DNA from: Streptomyces sp. cg36
GTDB lineage: Bacteria > Actinomycetota > Actinomycetes > Streptomycetales > Streptomycetaceae
Length of the DNA: 64,000 bases
Reading direction: 5' to 3'
Assembly: GCF_041080675.1 (NCBI RefSeq)
Contig: NZ_CP163520.1
Location: 5,394,001-5,458,000 of the forward strand
A program made the translations under genes and the position numbers. The notes beneath the pieces are model-generated. The model worked only from the letters and a program-made list of their open reading frames with translations, ran no database searches and was not told the origin of the DNA. Each line of letters opens with the position of its first letter. Positions within the stretch are counted from its first letter, which is position 1. Of this stretch, positions 10,287 through 19,340 are shown piece after piece.

Positions 10287-11045
10287 TCAGGTCAGCAGTC
10301 CTGTGCGGATCGGCTCGGCGGCCGAGTGGGGGTGGACGTGGTCGTGGCCGGGCAGGGCGTGCTGGCCGGTGGCCTTGGGCGGCGGGCCGTCGTGGGTGAC
10401 GCAGCCGTCGCGCAGCACCACCGCGCGGTCGATCAGGGGCTCCAGCGGGCCGAGCTCGTGCAGGACGAGCAGGACGGTCGCACCGCCCGCCACCTGCTCG
10501 CGCAGGGTCTCGGCGAGGATCTCCTGGCTGGCCAGGTCGACGCCCGCCATCGGCTCGTCCATGATCAGCAGCTCGGGCTCGGAGGCGAGCGCGCGGGCGA
10601 TCAGGACCCGCTGGTGCTGGCCGCCGGAGAGCGCGTTGACCGAATCCCTGGCGCGGTCGGCTAGGCCGACGAGCTCGATGGCCCGGCGCACGGCCGCGCG
10701 GTCCGCCTTGGAGAGGAGCCCCAGCCTGCTGCGGGAGAGCCGGCCGGAGGCGACGACCTCGCGGATGGTGGCGGGCACGCCACCGGCCGCGGTGGTCCGC
10801 TGCGGCACGTAGCCGACGCGCGCCCACTCCCGGAAGCGCTTCAGCTCCGTACCGAACAGCTCGACGCGGCCCCCGGTCAGCGGCACCTGGCCGATGACCG
10901 AGCGGACGGCGGTGGACTTGCCGGAGCCGTTGGCGCCGAGCAGGGCGACGACCTCGCCGCGCCGCACGGTCAGGTCGACGCCGCGCAGGACGGGACGCGA
11001 GCCGAGGGTGGCCGTGGCCCCGGTCAGGGATATGACGGGTTCCAT
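10287..11045 (-). CDS. znuC: zinc ABC transporter ATP-binding protein
   Basis: A 252-residue ABC ATPase: Walker A 'GANGSGKST' (~residue 38), signature 'LSGGQHQRVLIARAL', Walker B 'LLIMDEPMAGVD', H-loop 'VLHEL'. The C-terminal stretch is His-rich ('GQHALPGHDHVHPHSA'), a common trait of zinc transport ATPases that may bind metal. I chose the ATG at 11045 because GGAGG lies 8 nt upstream; a GTG at 11090 overlapping the znuA stop is the alternative and adds 15 residues. Confidence 0.94.
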   Translation of the reverse strand: MEPVISLTGATATLGSRPVLRGVDLTVRRGEVVALLGANGSGKSTAVRSVIGQVPLTGGRVELFGTELKRFREWARVGYVPQRTTAAGGVPATIREVVASGRLSRSRLGLLSKADRAAVRRAIELVGLADRARDSVNALSGGQHQRVLIARALASEPELLIMDEPMAGVDLASQEILAETLREQVAGGATVLLVLHELGPLEPLIDRAVVLRDGCVTHDGPPPKATGQHALPGHDHVHPHSAAEPIRTGLLT

Positions 11046-11086
11046 CGCAGATGCCTCCGATGCGCCGGATGCGGACTGGGGATCGC

Positions 11087-12043
11087 TCACTTCGCACCGA
11101 GCGCCTTCTGGAGCGCGGTGAGGTTGGACTCCATCACCTGGAGGTAGTCGGCGCCCTTGGACTTGTCGGTGATGCCTTCCAGCGGGTCCAGGACGTCGGT
11201 CCTGAGACCGGTGTCCCCGGCGAGGGTCCGGGCGGTCTTGTCGCTGGCCAGGGTCTCGAAGAAGACCGTGTTGACGTGGTCCTTCTTCGCGATGGACTGG
11301 AGCTCGCGGACCCGGGCCGGGCTCGGCTCGGCCTCGGGGTCGATGCCCGCGATGCCCTCCTGGACCAGGCCGTACCGCTCGGCGAGGTAGCCGAAGGCGG
11401 AGTGGGTGGTGATGAAGGTCCTGGTCGCGGTGGTCTTCAGACCCGCCGCGAACTTCTCGTTCAGCGTCCCGAGGTTCTTGACCACGGTCGCGGTGTTCTT
11501 CTCGTAGTCGGCCGCGTGCCCGGGGTCGGCCTTGGCGAGCGCCTTGCCGACGCCCTTGGCGACCTCGGCGTACTTGACCGGGTCCAGCCACACGTGCGGG
11601 TCGGCGCCTGCCTCGCTGTCGCCGTGGTGCTCCTCGCCCTCGTGGTCGTGGCCGACCTCGGTGCCGTGGTCCTCCAGGGCGGTCAGGGTGGCCGCGTCGA
11701 CGGTGTGCTTGGCGCCGGACTGGGCGACGGCCTTGTCCACGGCGGGCTGGATGCCCTTGAGGTAGACGACCAGGTCGGCCTCGCCGAGGGAGGCGGTCTG
11801 GCGGGGGCTGAGCTCCAGGTCGTGCGGCTCGACGCCCGGCTTGGTGAGGTTGCGGACCGCGACGTGGTCGCCGCCGATCCGCTCGGCCAGGTACTGCATC
11901 GGGTAGAACGACGCCACCACGTCCAGCTTGCCGTCCTTGTGGGCCGCGGCGGACGAGGAGCCCGAGCAGGCGGTGAGGGTGCTCAGGCCGAGTACGGCGG
12001 CGGTGGACAGGACGGCGGCGGGTATGAGGCGTCGTACGTTCAT
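11087..12043 (-). CDS. znuA: zinc-binding lipoprotein of the ZnuABC transporter
   Basis: A 318-residue cluster A-I metal-binding lipoprotein. It has a signal peptide ending in a lipobox (LTAC at ~26-29) so it is anchored outside the membrane. Zinc ligands are visible at 'GVEPHDLELSP' and 'HVWLDPV', and the His/acid-rich flexible loop 'GHDHEGEEHHGDSEAGADPH' is typical of ZnuA. The start is set at the ATG at 12043 (MNVRRLIP); ATG 12052 and TTG 12061 are possible in-frame alternatives, and one Zur box overlaps all of them. First gene of the znuACB-zur operon, divergent from glyS. Confidence 0.92.
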   Translation of the reverse strand: MNVRRLIPAAVLSTAAVLGLSTLTACSGSSSAAAHKDGKLDVVASFYPMQYLAERIGGDHVAVRNLTKPGVEPHDLELSPRQTASLGEADLVVYLKGIQPAVDKAVAQSGAKHTVDAATLTALEDHGTEVGHDHEGEEHHGDSEAGADPHVWLDPVKYAEVAKGVGKALAKADPGHAADYEKNTATVVKNLGTLNEKFAAGLKTTATRTFITTHSAFGYLAERYGLVQEGIAGIDPEAEPSPARVRELQSIAKKDHVNTVFFETLASDKTARTLAGDTGLRTDVLDPLEGITDKSKGADYLQVMESNLTALQKALGAK

Positions 12044-12057
12044 GACAGTCATTTTCA
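12043..12057. promoter_or_regulatory. Zur box 1
   Basis: TGACAGTCATTTTCA reads as a 7-1-7 dyad of the TGAAAAT-N-ACTGTCA type, similar to known actinobacterial Zur boxes. It overlaps the znuA translation start. Confidence 0.65.
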
Positions 12058-12064
12058 ACAAAAG

Positions 12065-12079
12065 TGGAAACGATTGTCA
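12065..12079. promoter_or_regulatory. Zur box 2
   Basis: TGGAAACGATTGTCA is a second dyad of the same class, centred exactly 22 bp (two helical turns) from the first. Two in-phase boxes suggest two Zur dimers on one face of the DNA over the znuA promoter. Confidence 0.7.
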
Positions 12080-12211
12080 ACAAGCCCGGTCCCGGGACCC
12101 CCTCCGGGCGGTGCGGGGATGCCGGGCGGGATACCGATTTGATCCGGGGGTGGAGGCCGCCGCTAATCTGAGGCATTCGCCGTTCGTCGTCGTCGTAATG
12201 AAGAGAGCAAC

Positions 12212-13594
12212 GTGGCCGCCGACAAGATCGACACCATCGTCAACCTGAGCAAGCGCCGTGGCTTCGTCTACCCCTGCAGCGAGATCTACGGTGGTCAGCG
12301 TGCCGCCTGGGACTACGGGCCGCTGGGTGTCGAGCTGAAGGAGAACCTCAAGCGCCAGTGGTGGCGTTACATGGTCACCGCGCGCGAGGACGTCGTCGGT
12401 ATCGACTCGTCGGTGATCCTGGCCACCGAGGTCTGGGAGGCATCCGGCCACGTCGCCACCTTCACCGACCCGCTCACCGAGTGCACCTCCTGCCACAAGC
12501 GGTTCCGCGCGGACCACCTGATCGAGGCGTACGAGGAGAAGCACGGCAAGGAGCCGGCGAACGGTCTCGCCGACCTCAACTGCCCCAACTGCGGCAACAA
12601 GGGAACCTTCACCGAGCCCAAGAACTTCTCGGGCCTGCTCGCCACCCACCTCGGCCCGACCCAGGACAGCGGCTCCGTCGCCTACCTGCGCCCGGAGACC
12701 GCGCAGGGCATCTTCACCAACTTCGCCCAGGTCCAGCTGACCTCGCGCAAGAAGCCGCCGTTCGGCATCGCGCAGATGGGCAAGTCCTTCCGCAACGAGA
12801 TCACGCCCGGCAACTTCATCTTCCGCACCCGCGAGTTCGAGCAGATGGAGATGGAGTTCTTCGTCAAGCCGGGCGAGGACGAGAAGTGGCAGGAGTACTG
12901 GATGCAGGAGCGCTGGAACTGGTACACCGGCCTCGGCCTGCGCGAGGAGAACATGCGCTGGTACGAGCACCCGAAGGAGAAGCTCTCCCACTACTCCAAG
13001 CGCACCGCCGACATCGAGTACCGCTTCCAGTTCGGCGGCAGCGAGTGGGGCGAGCTGGAGGGCGTCGCCAACCGCACCGACTACGACCTCTCGGCGCACG
13101 CCAAGGCTTCCGGCAGCGACCTGTCGTACTTCGACCAGGAGGCCGGTGAGCGCTGGACCCCGTACGTCATCGAGCCCGCCGCCGGTGTCGGCCGCTCCAT
13201 GCTCGCCTTCCTCCTCGACGCCTACAGCGAGGACGAGGCGCCGAACGCCAAGGGCGTCATGGAGAAGCGCGCCGTGATGCGCCTCGACCCCCGCCTGGCG
13301 CCGGTCAAGGTCGCGGTCCTGCCGCTCTCGCGCAACCCGCAGCTCTCCCCGAAGGCCAAGGGCCTGGCGGCCGACCTGCGGCAGAACTGGAACATCGAGT
13401 TCGACGACGCGGGCGCCATCGGCCGCCGCTACCGTCGCCAGGACGAGATCGGCACGCCGTTCTGCGTCACCGTCGACTTCGACACCCTCGACGACAACGC
13501 GGTGACCGTGCGCGAGCGGGACACGATGTCCCAGGAGCGCGTCTCCCTGGACCAGATCCAGTCCTACCTGGGCAGCCGACTGCTGGGCTGCTGA
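12212..13594 (+). CDS. glyS: glycyl-tRNA synthetase (alpha2 class II type)
   Basis: A 460-residue class II synthetase that charges tRNA-Gly, essential for translation. The N-terminal '[26 protein letters not shown]' region is diagnostic (motif 1), with zinc-ligand cysteines in 'CTSCHKRF' and 'CPNCGNKG', and motif 2/3 regions in '[21 protein letters not shown]' and 'GVGRSMLAF'. Length is normal for actinobacteria. GTG start at 12212. A strong hairpin follows at 13662. Confidence 0.96.
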   Translation: MAADKIDTIVNLSKRRGFVYPCSEIYGGQRAAWDYGPLGVELKENLKRQWWRYMVTAREDVVGIDSSVILATEVWEASGHVATFTDPLTECTSCHKRFRADHLIEAYEEKHGKEPANGLADLNCPNCGNKGTFTEPKNFSGLLATHLGPTQDSGSVAYLRPETAQGIFTNFAQVQLTSRKKPPFGIAQMGKSFRNEITPGNFIFRTREFEQMEMEFFVKPGEDEKWQEYWMQERWNWYTGLGLREENMRWYEHPKEKLSHYSKRTADIEYRFQFGGSEWGELEGVANRTDYDLSAHAKASGSDLSYFDQEAGERWTPYVIEPAAGVGRSMLAFLLDAYSEDEAPNAKGVMEKRAVMRLDPRLAPVKVAVLPLSRNPQLSPKAKGLAADLRQNWNIEFDDAGAIGRRYRRQDEIGTPFCVTVDFDTLDDNAVTVRERDTMSQERVSLDQIQSYLGSRLLGC

Positions 13595-13661
13595 CCCTCC
13601 GGTCCGCCCGCGGGCCGCGGAGGAGCGCCCCCGCGCCTCCCCGCGGACCGCGCCGCACGTG

Positions 13662-13702
13662 GCTGAGCCCCGTACCGCCCGTCAGGCGGTACGGGGCTCG
13701 GC
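13662..13702. terminator. bidirectional terminator between glyS and membrane-protein gene
   Basis: 18-bp stem 13662-13679 / 13685-13702 with one G:U pair and a 5-nt loop, placed between converging genes. Confidence 0.85.
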
Positions 13703-13726
13703 TCTTGCCCCCCCCGGGGCCGTGGG

Positions 13727-14119
13727 TCAGGCGGCCCGCCGCACCGCCACCACCGCGCACCCCACCGCCAGCGGCAGCTCCGCGCACACGGCCAGCACGA
13801 GGGCCGTCGTCAGCTCGGGACCCGGCGCCGACGTCGTGACGTCGAACCACGCGTCCATCAGGAGCAGCGCCCCCGTCGCCGCGGCGAGCGGCGACACCCG
13901 CGGGTCCCGGCGCCGCAGCAGCGTCCCGGTCCCCACCAGCCCCACGGCCAGCGCCGCGTCCAGACCCACCCACGCCGTGGCCCAGTTCGAGACCTCCGCC
14001 GTCTGCGGCAGGGTCCTCGTCAGCACGGCCATCCACGGCACCAGCGCGATCCCGGCGCCCGCCAGCAGGGTCGCCAGCCGCGGCCTGCGGATCCGGATCT
14101 GCGGGGCGACGAGAGTCAT
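13727..14119 (-). CDS. small integral membrane protein
   Basis: About 130 residues with four predicted membrane helices: 'LLAGAGIALVPWMAVL', 'WVGLDAALAVGLVGTGTLL', 'LAAATGALLLMDAWFDVTT', 'ALVLAVCAELPLAVGCAVVA'. The third carries the acidic-aromatic 'MDAWFDV', a pattern seen in many Streptomyces membrane proteins of unknown function. The start at 14119 (MTLVAPQIRIRRP) has AAGGAG 10 nt upstream. Divergent from the following kinase gene. Function not recognised. Confidence 0.75.
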   Translation of the reverse strand: MTLVAPQIRIRRPRLATLLAGAGIALVPWMAVLTRTLPQTAEVSNWATAWVGLDAALAVGLVGTGTLLRRRDPRVSPLAAATGALLLMDAWFDVTTSAPGPELTTALVLAVCAELPLAVGCAVVAVRRAA

Positions 14120-14289
14120 GGGGGCGGGTCTCCTTCCGGCCGGAGGGCGTTCCCCCGGGCACGACGACAAGACTGGCCCGCCGAGCCGTGGGAATCAGTA
14201 GCGCGGCCGTCCGGACCGGGGGTGGTGCCAGCTATACCCCCGGCCGGGCAGCAGCGTGATGGCACGCCCCCGACCTGGGCATCTACCGT

Positions 14290-15543
14290 ATGTACATGGC
14301 AACTCCCGGCCCGCTGCGGCGTGCGTACGACTGGACCGCCGCACACGCCCCCTGGTCGGCGTGGGCCTGGCGGAACACCGCGTTCTCGGTGGCCGGCGTC
14401 CCCTTGGCGCTGCCCGCCGCCGGCGCGATCACGTACATGGTGATCGCGCCCGGCCACACCCCCAGCGCCCTGCTCTTCGTCCTCGTGCTCAGCCCGCTGC
14501 TCACCGTCCTGCAGCGCAGCCGCTTCTGGTCGCTGCTCGGTCTTGACGTGCCGCGCGTCGCCCGGCGCAACCGACGGCTCAGCCGGCGCGGACTCGTCGA
14601 GCGGCTGCGCTCGGAGTCCACCTGGCGCCAGTACGGCTACCACCTGCTCGTCGCCCCGCTCGCCGCCGCCGCCGGAGTGCTGGTGGTGTGCGCCTGGGCG
14701 GCGGGCATCGGCGGCGCCCTCGTCTTCTCCTGGGTGTGGGCGCTGCCGCTGGGCGCCCCGCTCCCGGGCTGGACCGACTCGTACGTGCTGTTCACCGTCG
14801 GCGGGGTGCTCCTGCTGCTCACCACCCCGTGGTTCGCCGCCGCCGCCGCCCGCCTCGACGCCCATGCCGCCGCCGTCCTCCTCGGCCCCAACCGGGCCAA
14901 GGAGCTGGAGCGGCGCGTGGAGACGCTCGCCGAGAGCCGGGCCGGGGTGCTGGACGCCGCCGACGCCGAACGCCGCCGCATCGAGCGCGACCTGCACGAC
15001 GGCGCCCAGCAGCGCCTGGTCTCCCTCGCCATGAACCTCGGCCTCGCCCGCGCCACCCTCACCGACCTGCCGCCCGAGGCCAGGGCCGTCATCGACGAGG
15101 CGCACCGCGAGGCCAAGGAAGCCATCGAGGAGCTCAACAACCTGGTGCGCGGCCTGCACCCGGCCGTCCTGGAGGACCGCGGCCTGGACGCGGCGCTCTC
15201 CGGCATCGCCGCCCGCGCCCCGCTGCCCGTCGAACTCACCGTCGACATCGACCGCCGCCCGTCGCCCACCGTCGAGGCCGTCGCCTACTTCGTCGTCTCC
15301 GAGGCGCTGGCCAACGTCGCCAAGCACGCCGCGGCCACCCGCTGTTCCGTCCGGGTCCGGCGCCACGAGGACCTGCTGCGCGTCACCGTCAGCGACAACG
15401 GGTGCGGCGGCGCGGACGCGGCGGGCGGCACCGGACTGCGCGGCCTCGTCAAACGCGTAGGGTCCGTGGACGGAACCATCCGGATCAACAGCCCCCTCGG
15501 GGGCCCGACTGTCATCACTGTGGAGTTGCCGTGCGGGCTGTGA
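14290..15543 (+). CDS. membrane sensor histidine kinase (NarL/DesK type)
   Basis: A 417-residue kinase with a membrane N-terminal sensor (four hydrophobic segments within the first ~200 residues) then HisKA_3 ('ERRRIERDLHDGAQQRLVSLAMNL', His at about residue 238) and HATPase_c ('VVSEALANVAKHA', 'VSDNGCGGADAAGGTGLRGL'). It phosphorylates the response regulator whose gene overlaps its stop by 13 bp. The stimulus is unknown; the third gene (DUF4097 protein) suggests an envelope-related signal. Confidence 0.92.
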   Translation: MYMATPGPLRRAYDWTAAHAPWSAWAWRNTAFSVAGVPLALPAAGAITYMVIAPGHTPSALLFVLVLSPLLTVLQRSRFWSLLGLDVPRVARRNRRLSRRGLVERLRSESTWRQYGYHLLVAPLAAAAGVLVVCAWAAGIGGALVFSWVWALPLGAPLPGWTDSYVLFTVGGVLLLLTTPWFAAAAARLDAHAAAVLLGPNRAKELERRVETLAESRAGVLDAADAERRRIERDLHDGAQQRLVSLAMNLGLARATLTDLPPEARAVIDEAHREAKEAIEELNNLVRGLHPAVLEDRGLDAALSGIAARAPLPVELTVDIDRRPSPTVEAVAYFVVSEALANVAKHAAATRCSVRVRRHEDLLRVTVSDNGCGGADAAGGTGLRGLVKRVGSVDGTIRINSPLGGPTVITVELPCGL

Positions 15544-16184
15544 TCGCCGAAGACCTGGTCCTGCTGCGGATCGGACTGGCCAAGGTCCTGGAGATGGCGG
15601 GCTTCGAGGTCGCCGCCGAGGTCGAGGACGCCGAGGCGCTGCTGGCCGCCGTCGAGGAGCACCGCCCCCGCCTGGCGCTCGTCGACGTCCGGATGCCGCC
15701 CGGCTTCACCGACGAGGGCGTCCGGGCCGCTCTGATGATCCGTCAGCAATGGCCGGACACCGCCGTACTGCTGCTCTCCCAGTACGTGGAGGAGCGGTAC
15801 GCGGCCGATCTGCTCACCGCGCAGACCGGCGGCATCGGCTATCTCCTCAAGCAGCGGGTCGCCGACGTCGAGGAGTTCATCGACGCCCTCAAGCGCGTCG
15901 CCAACGGCGGCACCGCGCTGGACCCGCAGGTCGTCGCGCAGCTGCTGCTGCGCCGTGGCGGCGGCAACGACCCGCTGGAGCGGCTCACCCCGCGCGAGCG
16001 CGAAGTCCTCGCCCTGATGGCCGAGGGCCGCTCCAACGCGGGCATAGCCGAGCAGCTGGTGGTCGGCGAGAGCGCGGTCGCCAAGCACATCAACAACATC
16101 TTCGCCAAGCTCGACCTGCCGGTCGCCGACGGCGACCACCGCCGCGTCCTCGCGGTACTGCGGTTCCTGGACGGCGGGTCATGA
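15531..16184 (+). CDS. LuxR-family response regulator
   Basis: 217 residues: a receiver domain with phospho-acceptor Asp in 'LALVDVRMPPG' (~residue 50) and the conserved Lys in 'GYLLKQRV', then a LuxR/NarL HTH ('LTPREREVLALMAEGRSN', 'AVAKHINNIFAKL'). GTG start at 15531 inside the kinase stop region; the stop overlaps the next gene by ATGA. Partner of the kinase at 14290-15543. Confidence 0.93.
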   Translation: MRAVIAEDLVLLRIGLAKVLEMAGFEVAAEVEDAEALLAAVEEHRPRLALVDVRMPPGFTDEGVRAALMIRQQWPDTAVLLLSQYVEERYAADLLTAQTGGIGYLLKQRVADVEEFIDALKRVANGGTALDPQVVAQLLLRRGGGNDPLERLTPREREVLALMAEGRSNAGIAEQLVVGESAVAKHINNIFAKLDLPVADGDHRRVLAVLRFLDGGS

Positions 16185-17122
16185 ACGGGCGGACGACGAT
16201 CGGGCGGACGACGGGCGACCGGGCCGCGGACGACCGGGCCACCGGCGAGCTGATCGCGGACGGGGGCGCCGCGGGCGGGGGTGCCACGACCGGTCGGGCG
16301 GTGGGCGGGAGCGCCCCCACCGGGGTCGTGGACCGGCCCCGCCACCGGGGGAGGTGGATCCTGGTGGCCGTCCTCAGCGCCCTGTTCGTGGTGGCGCCGG
16401 TGTGCGTCGAGGTGTACGCGCAGTACGCCCGCCAGAGCAGGAGCTACACGTCCTTCGAGACCAGCGAGCGGCACCGCGTCACCGCCGTCGAGGTCGACTC
16501 CGGCAGCGCCGAACTCAGCGTCGGCCCCGGGACGGAGGGCAAGGTCCGCATCCAGGAACGGCTGTCCTGGTCGCTGCGCAAGCCCAGGGTCCGCAAGGAG
16601 TGGGACGGCGACACCCTCAAACTGCGGCCCGAGTGCGACGGCAGGCTCGCCGTCACCAGCCTCGGCTGCTCGGTCCAGCTGGACCTGACCGTCCCGGAGG
16701 GAGTCGCGCTCACGGTGCGCGGCGGCTCCGGCACGGTCCGGGTCAGCGGCCTCACCGGCCCGCTGGACATCCGGGGCGGCTCGGGCAGCGTCCGGCTGTA
16801 CGGCGTGCGCGGCCCGCTCAGCGCCTCCGTCGGCTCCGGCTCCCTCAGCGCGGCGGCGCTGGGATCCGACCGGGCCCGGGTGCGGACCGGGTCCGGCCGC
16901 GCCGAGCTGGAGTTCGTCAGCCCGCCGCGGTCCGTGGACGCCGGGGCCGGTTCGGGCAGCGTCGCCGTCGCGGTCCCGGCCGGAACCCGCTACCGCGTCG
17001 AGGGCGAGACGGGCTCGGGCGCCAGGGAGATCGACGAGAACGTCATCGACGCGGGATCGGACCGCGTCATCACCCTCTCGTGCAGCTCGGGCACGGCGAC
17101 GCTGGGGTACGTCGCGCCTTAG
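16181..17122 (+). CDS. membrane-anchored DUF4097-type (putative adhesin) protein
   Basis: A 313-residue protein with a cytosolic low-complexity N-terminus ('RTTIGRTTGDRAADDRATGE'), one membrane anchor ('WILVAVLSALFVVAPVCVEVY', ~63-82), and an extracytoplasmic beta-helix-like domain with repeated 'VRGGSGTVRVSG', 'IRGGSGSVRLYG', 'VGSGSLSAA' strands, as in DUF4097. It is co-transcribed with the two-component system through an ATGA overlap at 16181-16184. The DUF4097 family is often linked to envelope two-component systems; a role as accessory or target of this system is inference. Confidence 0.82.
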   Translation: MNGRTTIGRTTGDRAADDRATGELIADGGAAGGGATTGRAVGGSAPTGVVDRPRHRGRWILVAVLSALFVVAPVCVEVYAQYARQSRSYTSFETSERHRVTAVEVDSGSAELSVGPGTEGKVRIQERLSWSLRKPRVRKEWDGDTLKLRPECDGRLAVTSLGCSVQLDLTVPEGVALTVRGGSGTVRVSGLTGPLDIRGGSGSVRLYGVRGPLSASVGSGSLSAAALGSDRARVRTGSGRAELEFVSPPRSVDAGAGSGSVAVAVPAGTRYRVEGETGSGAREIDENVIDAGSDRVITLSCSSGTATLGYVAP

Positions 17123-17238
17123 CGCGGGGGAGGGAGCCGGACGCCGGGGGCGGTGGCAGCGGCTTGCGCGCGGTGGCCCGGTCCGGCCGGGACGGCCTCC
17201 GTTCGGTTGCCCAGTCCGGCCGGTGGGACGATCCAGCC

Positions 17239-17354
17239 GGTGGCCCGGTGGCCCGGTGGCCCGGTGGCCCGGTGGCCCGGTGGCCCGGTGGCCCGGTGGC
17301 CCGGTGGCCCGGTGGCCCGGTGGCCCGGTGGCCCGGTGGCCCGGTGGCCCGGTG
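17239..17354. repeat. 9-bp tandem repeat, ~13 copies
   Basis: A nearly perfect run of GGTGGCCCG for 116 bp in the space between the converging DUF4097 and TetR genes. Because 9 is a multiple of 3 it keeps several frames open and creates shadow ORFs. Copy number is likely variable between strains. The rest of the 260-bp gap shows nothing else. Confidence 0.95.
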
Positions 17355-17382
17355 AGGCCACGCGCTCGTGGGCGTCGGTGGG

Positions 17383-17970
17383 TTACGCCCGCAGGCCGCG
17401 CAGCAGCAGGTCCACCACCGCCTCGAACTCGCCCTGGATGCCGGGGTGCTGCCACTGCTGTGCGTATCCCGGGTCGTGGAAGCGGCTCGTCGCGTCGAAG
17501 ACGCCCCGGGCCACCGACTCGTCCGGCCCCAGCGCCGCGAACGTGCCCCGCACCACGCCCGCGTGGACGATCTGGCCGATCTGGCCCACCAGTTCGGTGA
17601 TGTGCTCGTCCACCACCTCGCTGTTCTCCGCGAGCAGCACCTCGTACGTCGCGAACAGCTGGGGGTCGTCGCCCGCCTTGTGCCGCTTCGCCTCGAACAG
17701 CGCGGCCAGCCACTCGTGCAGCGCCTCGGCGGGGGCGCGCTGCTCGTCGTCCGCGATGAAGCTCAGGCGCAGCGTCGTACGGTCCAGCCAGCGCTTGGTG
17801 ACCGCCTCCCGCAGCGCCGCCTTCGTACGGAAGTGGCGGTAGACACTGCCGTGGCTGACGCCGAGCTGGCGGGCGACGTCGACGACGGTGGCCTTCGCCG
17901 GGCCGTGGCGGCGCAGCACCTCCTCGGTCGCTTCGAGGATGCGCTCGGCGGTCAGTGGTTCCGTACTCAT
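17383..17970 (-). CDS. TetR-family transcriptional regulator
   Basis: 195 residues. HTH near the N-terminus: 'ATVVDVARQLGVSHGSVYRHFRTK'; the C-terminal ligand domain is of the TetR_C_33/AcrR kind ('LFEAKRHKAGDDPQLFATYEVLLAE'). The ATG at 17970 (MSTEPLTAERI) gives normal length. It lies 52 bp downstream of the aldo/keto reductase and in the same direction, so it probably controls that gene through the nested dyads at 19088-19130. Confidence 0.88.
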   Translation of the reverse strand: MSTEPLTAERILEATEEVLRRHGPAKATVVDVARQLGVSHGSVYRHFRTKAALREAVTKRWLDRTTLRLSFIADDEQRAPAEALHEWLAALFEAKRHKAGDDPQLFATYEVLLAENSEVVDEHITELVGQIGQIVHAGVVRGTFAALGPDESVARGVFDATSRFHDPGYAQQWQHPGIQGEFEAVVDLLLRGLRA

Positions 17971-18022
17971 GACCTTGACGTTACCCGCCGTGTCCGCCAC
18001 CCGGTCCGGGCCTGTGGACAAC

Positions 18023-19039
18023 TCAGTGCTCGCTGTCCAGGTGCGCCATCTGCGCCGCCGGGTAACGGTCGCCGGAGGCCGCGCCCGCCGGAACCGCCGC
18101 CTCGATCGCGGCCAGGTCGTCGGCGCCGAGCGTGACGTCGAGCGCGCCCAGCGCCTCGGCCAGCCGGTCCCGGCGCCGGGCGCCGACCAGCGGCACCACG
18201 TCCGCGCCGAACCGCTCGCCCTGCGCCATCACCCAGGCGATGGCGATCTGCGCGACCGAGACGCCCTGGTGCTCGGCGACCTTGCGCAGCGCGTCCACCA
18301 GATCCAGGTTGCGGTCGAGGTTCTCGCCCTGGAAGCGCGGGCTCATCCCGCGGAAGTCATTGGCCGCCAGCTTGCGGTCGCGGGTGAAGTGGCCGCTGAT
18401 CAGACCGCGCGAGAGCACCCCGTACGCGGTGATGCCGATGCCGAGCTCCTTGGCGGTCGGCAGGATCTCGGCCTCGATGCCGCGCGAGATCAGCGAGTAC
18501 TCGATCTGGAGGTCGGAGATCGGGGCCACGGCAGCCGCCCGGCGCAGGCTCTCCGCGCCCACCTCCGACATCCCGATGTGCCGTACGTGTCCGGCCTCGA
18601 CCAGTTCGGCGATGGCCCCGACGGTCTCCTCCACGGGGACGTCCGAGTCGAGCCGGGCGATGCGGTAGACGTCGATGTGGTCGACGCCGAGGCGCTGGAG
18701 CGAGTACGCGGCGAAGCTCTTGACCGCTGCCGGGCGGCCGTCGTACCCGGCCCAGCCGCCGTCCGGGTCGCGCAGGGCGCCGAACTTGACGCTGGTGAGG
18801 GCCTTCTCGCGGGCGGCGGCCGGCGCGCTGCGCAGCGCCTCGCCGATCAGCAGCTCGTTGTGGCCCATGCCGTAGAAGTCGCCGGTGTCGAGCAGGGTGA
18901 TGCCCGCGTCGAGCGCGGCGTGGATGGTGGCGATGGACTCGGCCCGGTCGGCCTCGCCGTACAGCGCCGACATTCCCATGCAGCCGAGGCCGAGGGCGGA
19001 GACCTGGGGGCCGGTGGTGCCGAGGGTGCGGGTGCGCAT
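18023..19039 (-). CDS. aldo/keto reductase
   Basis: 338 residues, NADPH-dependent aldo/keto reductase of the YakC/AKR13-like group. Tetrad residues: Asp in 'LLDTGDFYGMGHNE' with Tyr, Lys in 'ALTSVKFGALRDP'. The expected catalytic His region reads 'DVYRIARLDSDV', where the usual Y-x-x-R-x-D pattern is kept. The C-terminal NADP segment is 'VPLVGARRRDRLAEALGALD'. Likely reduces reactive aldehydes or ketones. Upstream lies the TGACAGAT operator, then a 35-bp repeat array. Confidence 0.9.
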   Translation of the reverse strand: MRTRTLGTTGPQVSALGLGCMGMSALYGEADRAESIATIHAALDAGITLLDTGDFYGMGHNELLIGEALRSAPAAAREKALTSVKFGALRDPDGGWAGYDGRPAAVKSFAAYSLQRLGVDHIDVYRIARLDSDVPVEETVGAIAELVEAGHVRHIGMSEVGAESLRRAAAVAPISDLQIEYSLISRGIEAEILPTAKELGIGITAYGVLSRGLISGHFTRDRKLAANDFRGMSPRFQGENLDRNLDLVDALRKVAEHQGVSVAQIAIAWVMAQGERFGADVVPLVGARRRDRLAEALGALDVTLGADDLAAIEAAVPAGAASGDRYPAAQMAHLDSEH

Positions 19040-19087
19040 GGTGGGTCACTCCTTAGGGGACGGGGGGTGTGCTTCTCTACTGTCGCA

Positions 19088-19130
19088 TGACAGATGACAG
19101 ATTTCAATATCTGTCAGTTGTCATCTGTCA
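19088..19130. promoter_or_regulatory. nested dyad operator upstream of aldo/keto reductase
   Basis: Four half-sites: TGACAGAT at 19088 and 19095 on the left, ATCTGTCA at 19109 and 19123 on the right. Inner arms are separated by 6 bp (TTCAAT); the outer pair encloses them. This is AT-richer than its surroundings and 49-91 bp upstream of the reductase start, as expected of a TetR operator with two dimers. Confidence 0.7.
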
Positions 19131-19340
19131 GCGCCCCTCTGCCACCCGTCACCTGTCAGTGGCCAGCGCCCCTCTGCCACCCGTCACCTGTCAGTGGCCA
19201 GCGCCCCTCTGTCATCCGTCACCTGTCAGTGGCCAGCGCCCCTCTGTCATCCGTCACCTGTCAGTGGCCAGCGCCCCTCTGTCATCCGTCACCTGTCAGT
19301 GGCCAGCGCCCCTCTGTCATCCGTCACCTGTCAGTGGCCA
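19131..19340. repeat. 35-bp tandem repeat, 6 full copies plus degenerate tail
   Basis: Units start at 19131, 19166, 19201, 19236, 19271 and 19306, each beginning GCGCCCCTCT and ending CAGTGGCCA; degenerate pieces continue to about 19435, next to the MFS stop. There are no spacers, so it is not a CRISPR. Copies 3-6 contain CTGTCA twice, 14 bp apart, the same phasing as the right arms of the adjacent operator. Confidence 0.95.

Noticed and set aside
17223..17600. Long reading frame with repeated R-W-P-G-G-P-V-A peptide
   Set aside because: The 9-bp repeat keeps frames open artificially; the frame runs antisense into the TetR gene and lacks a ribosome-binding site or family similarity.
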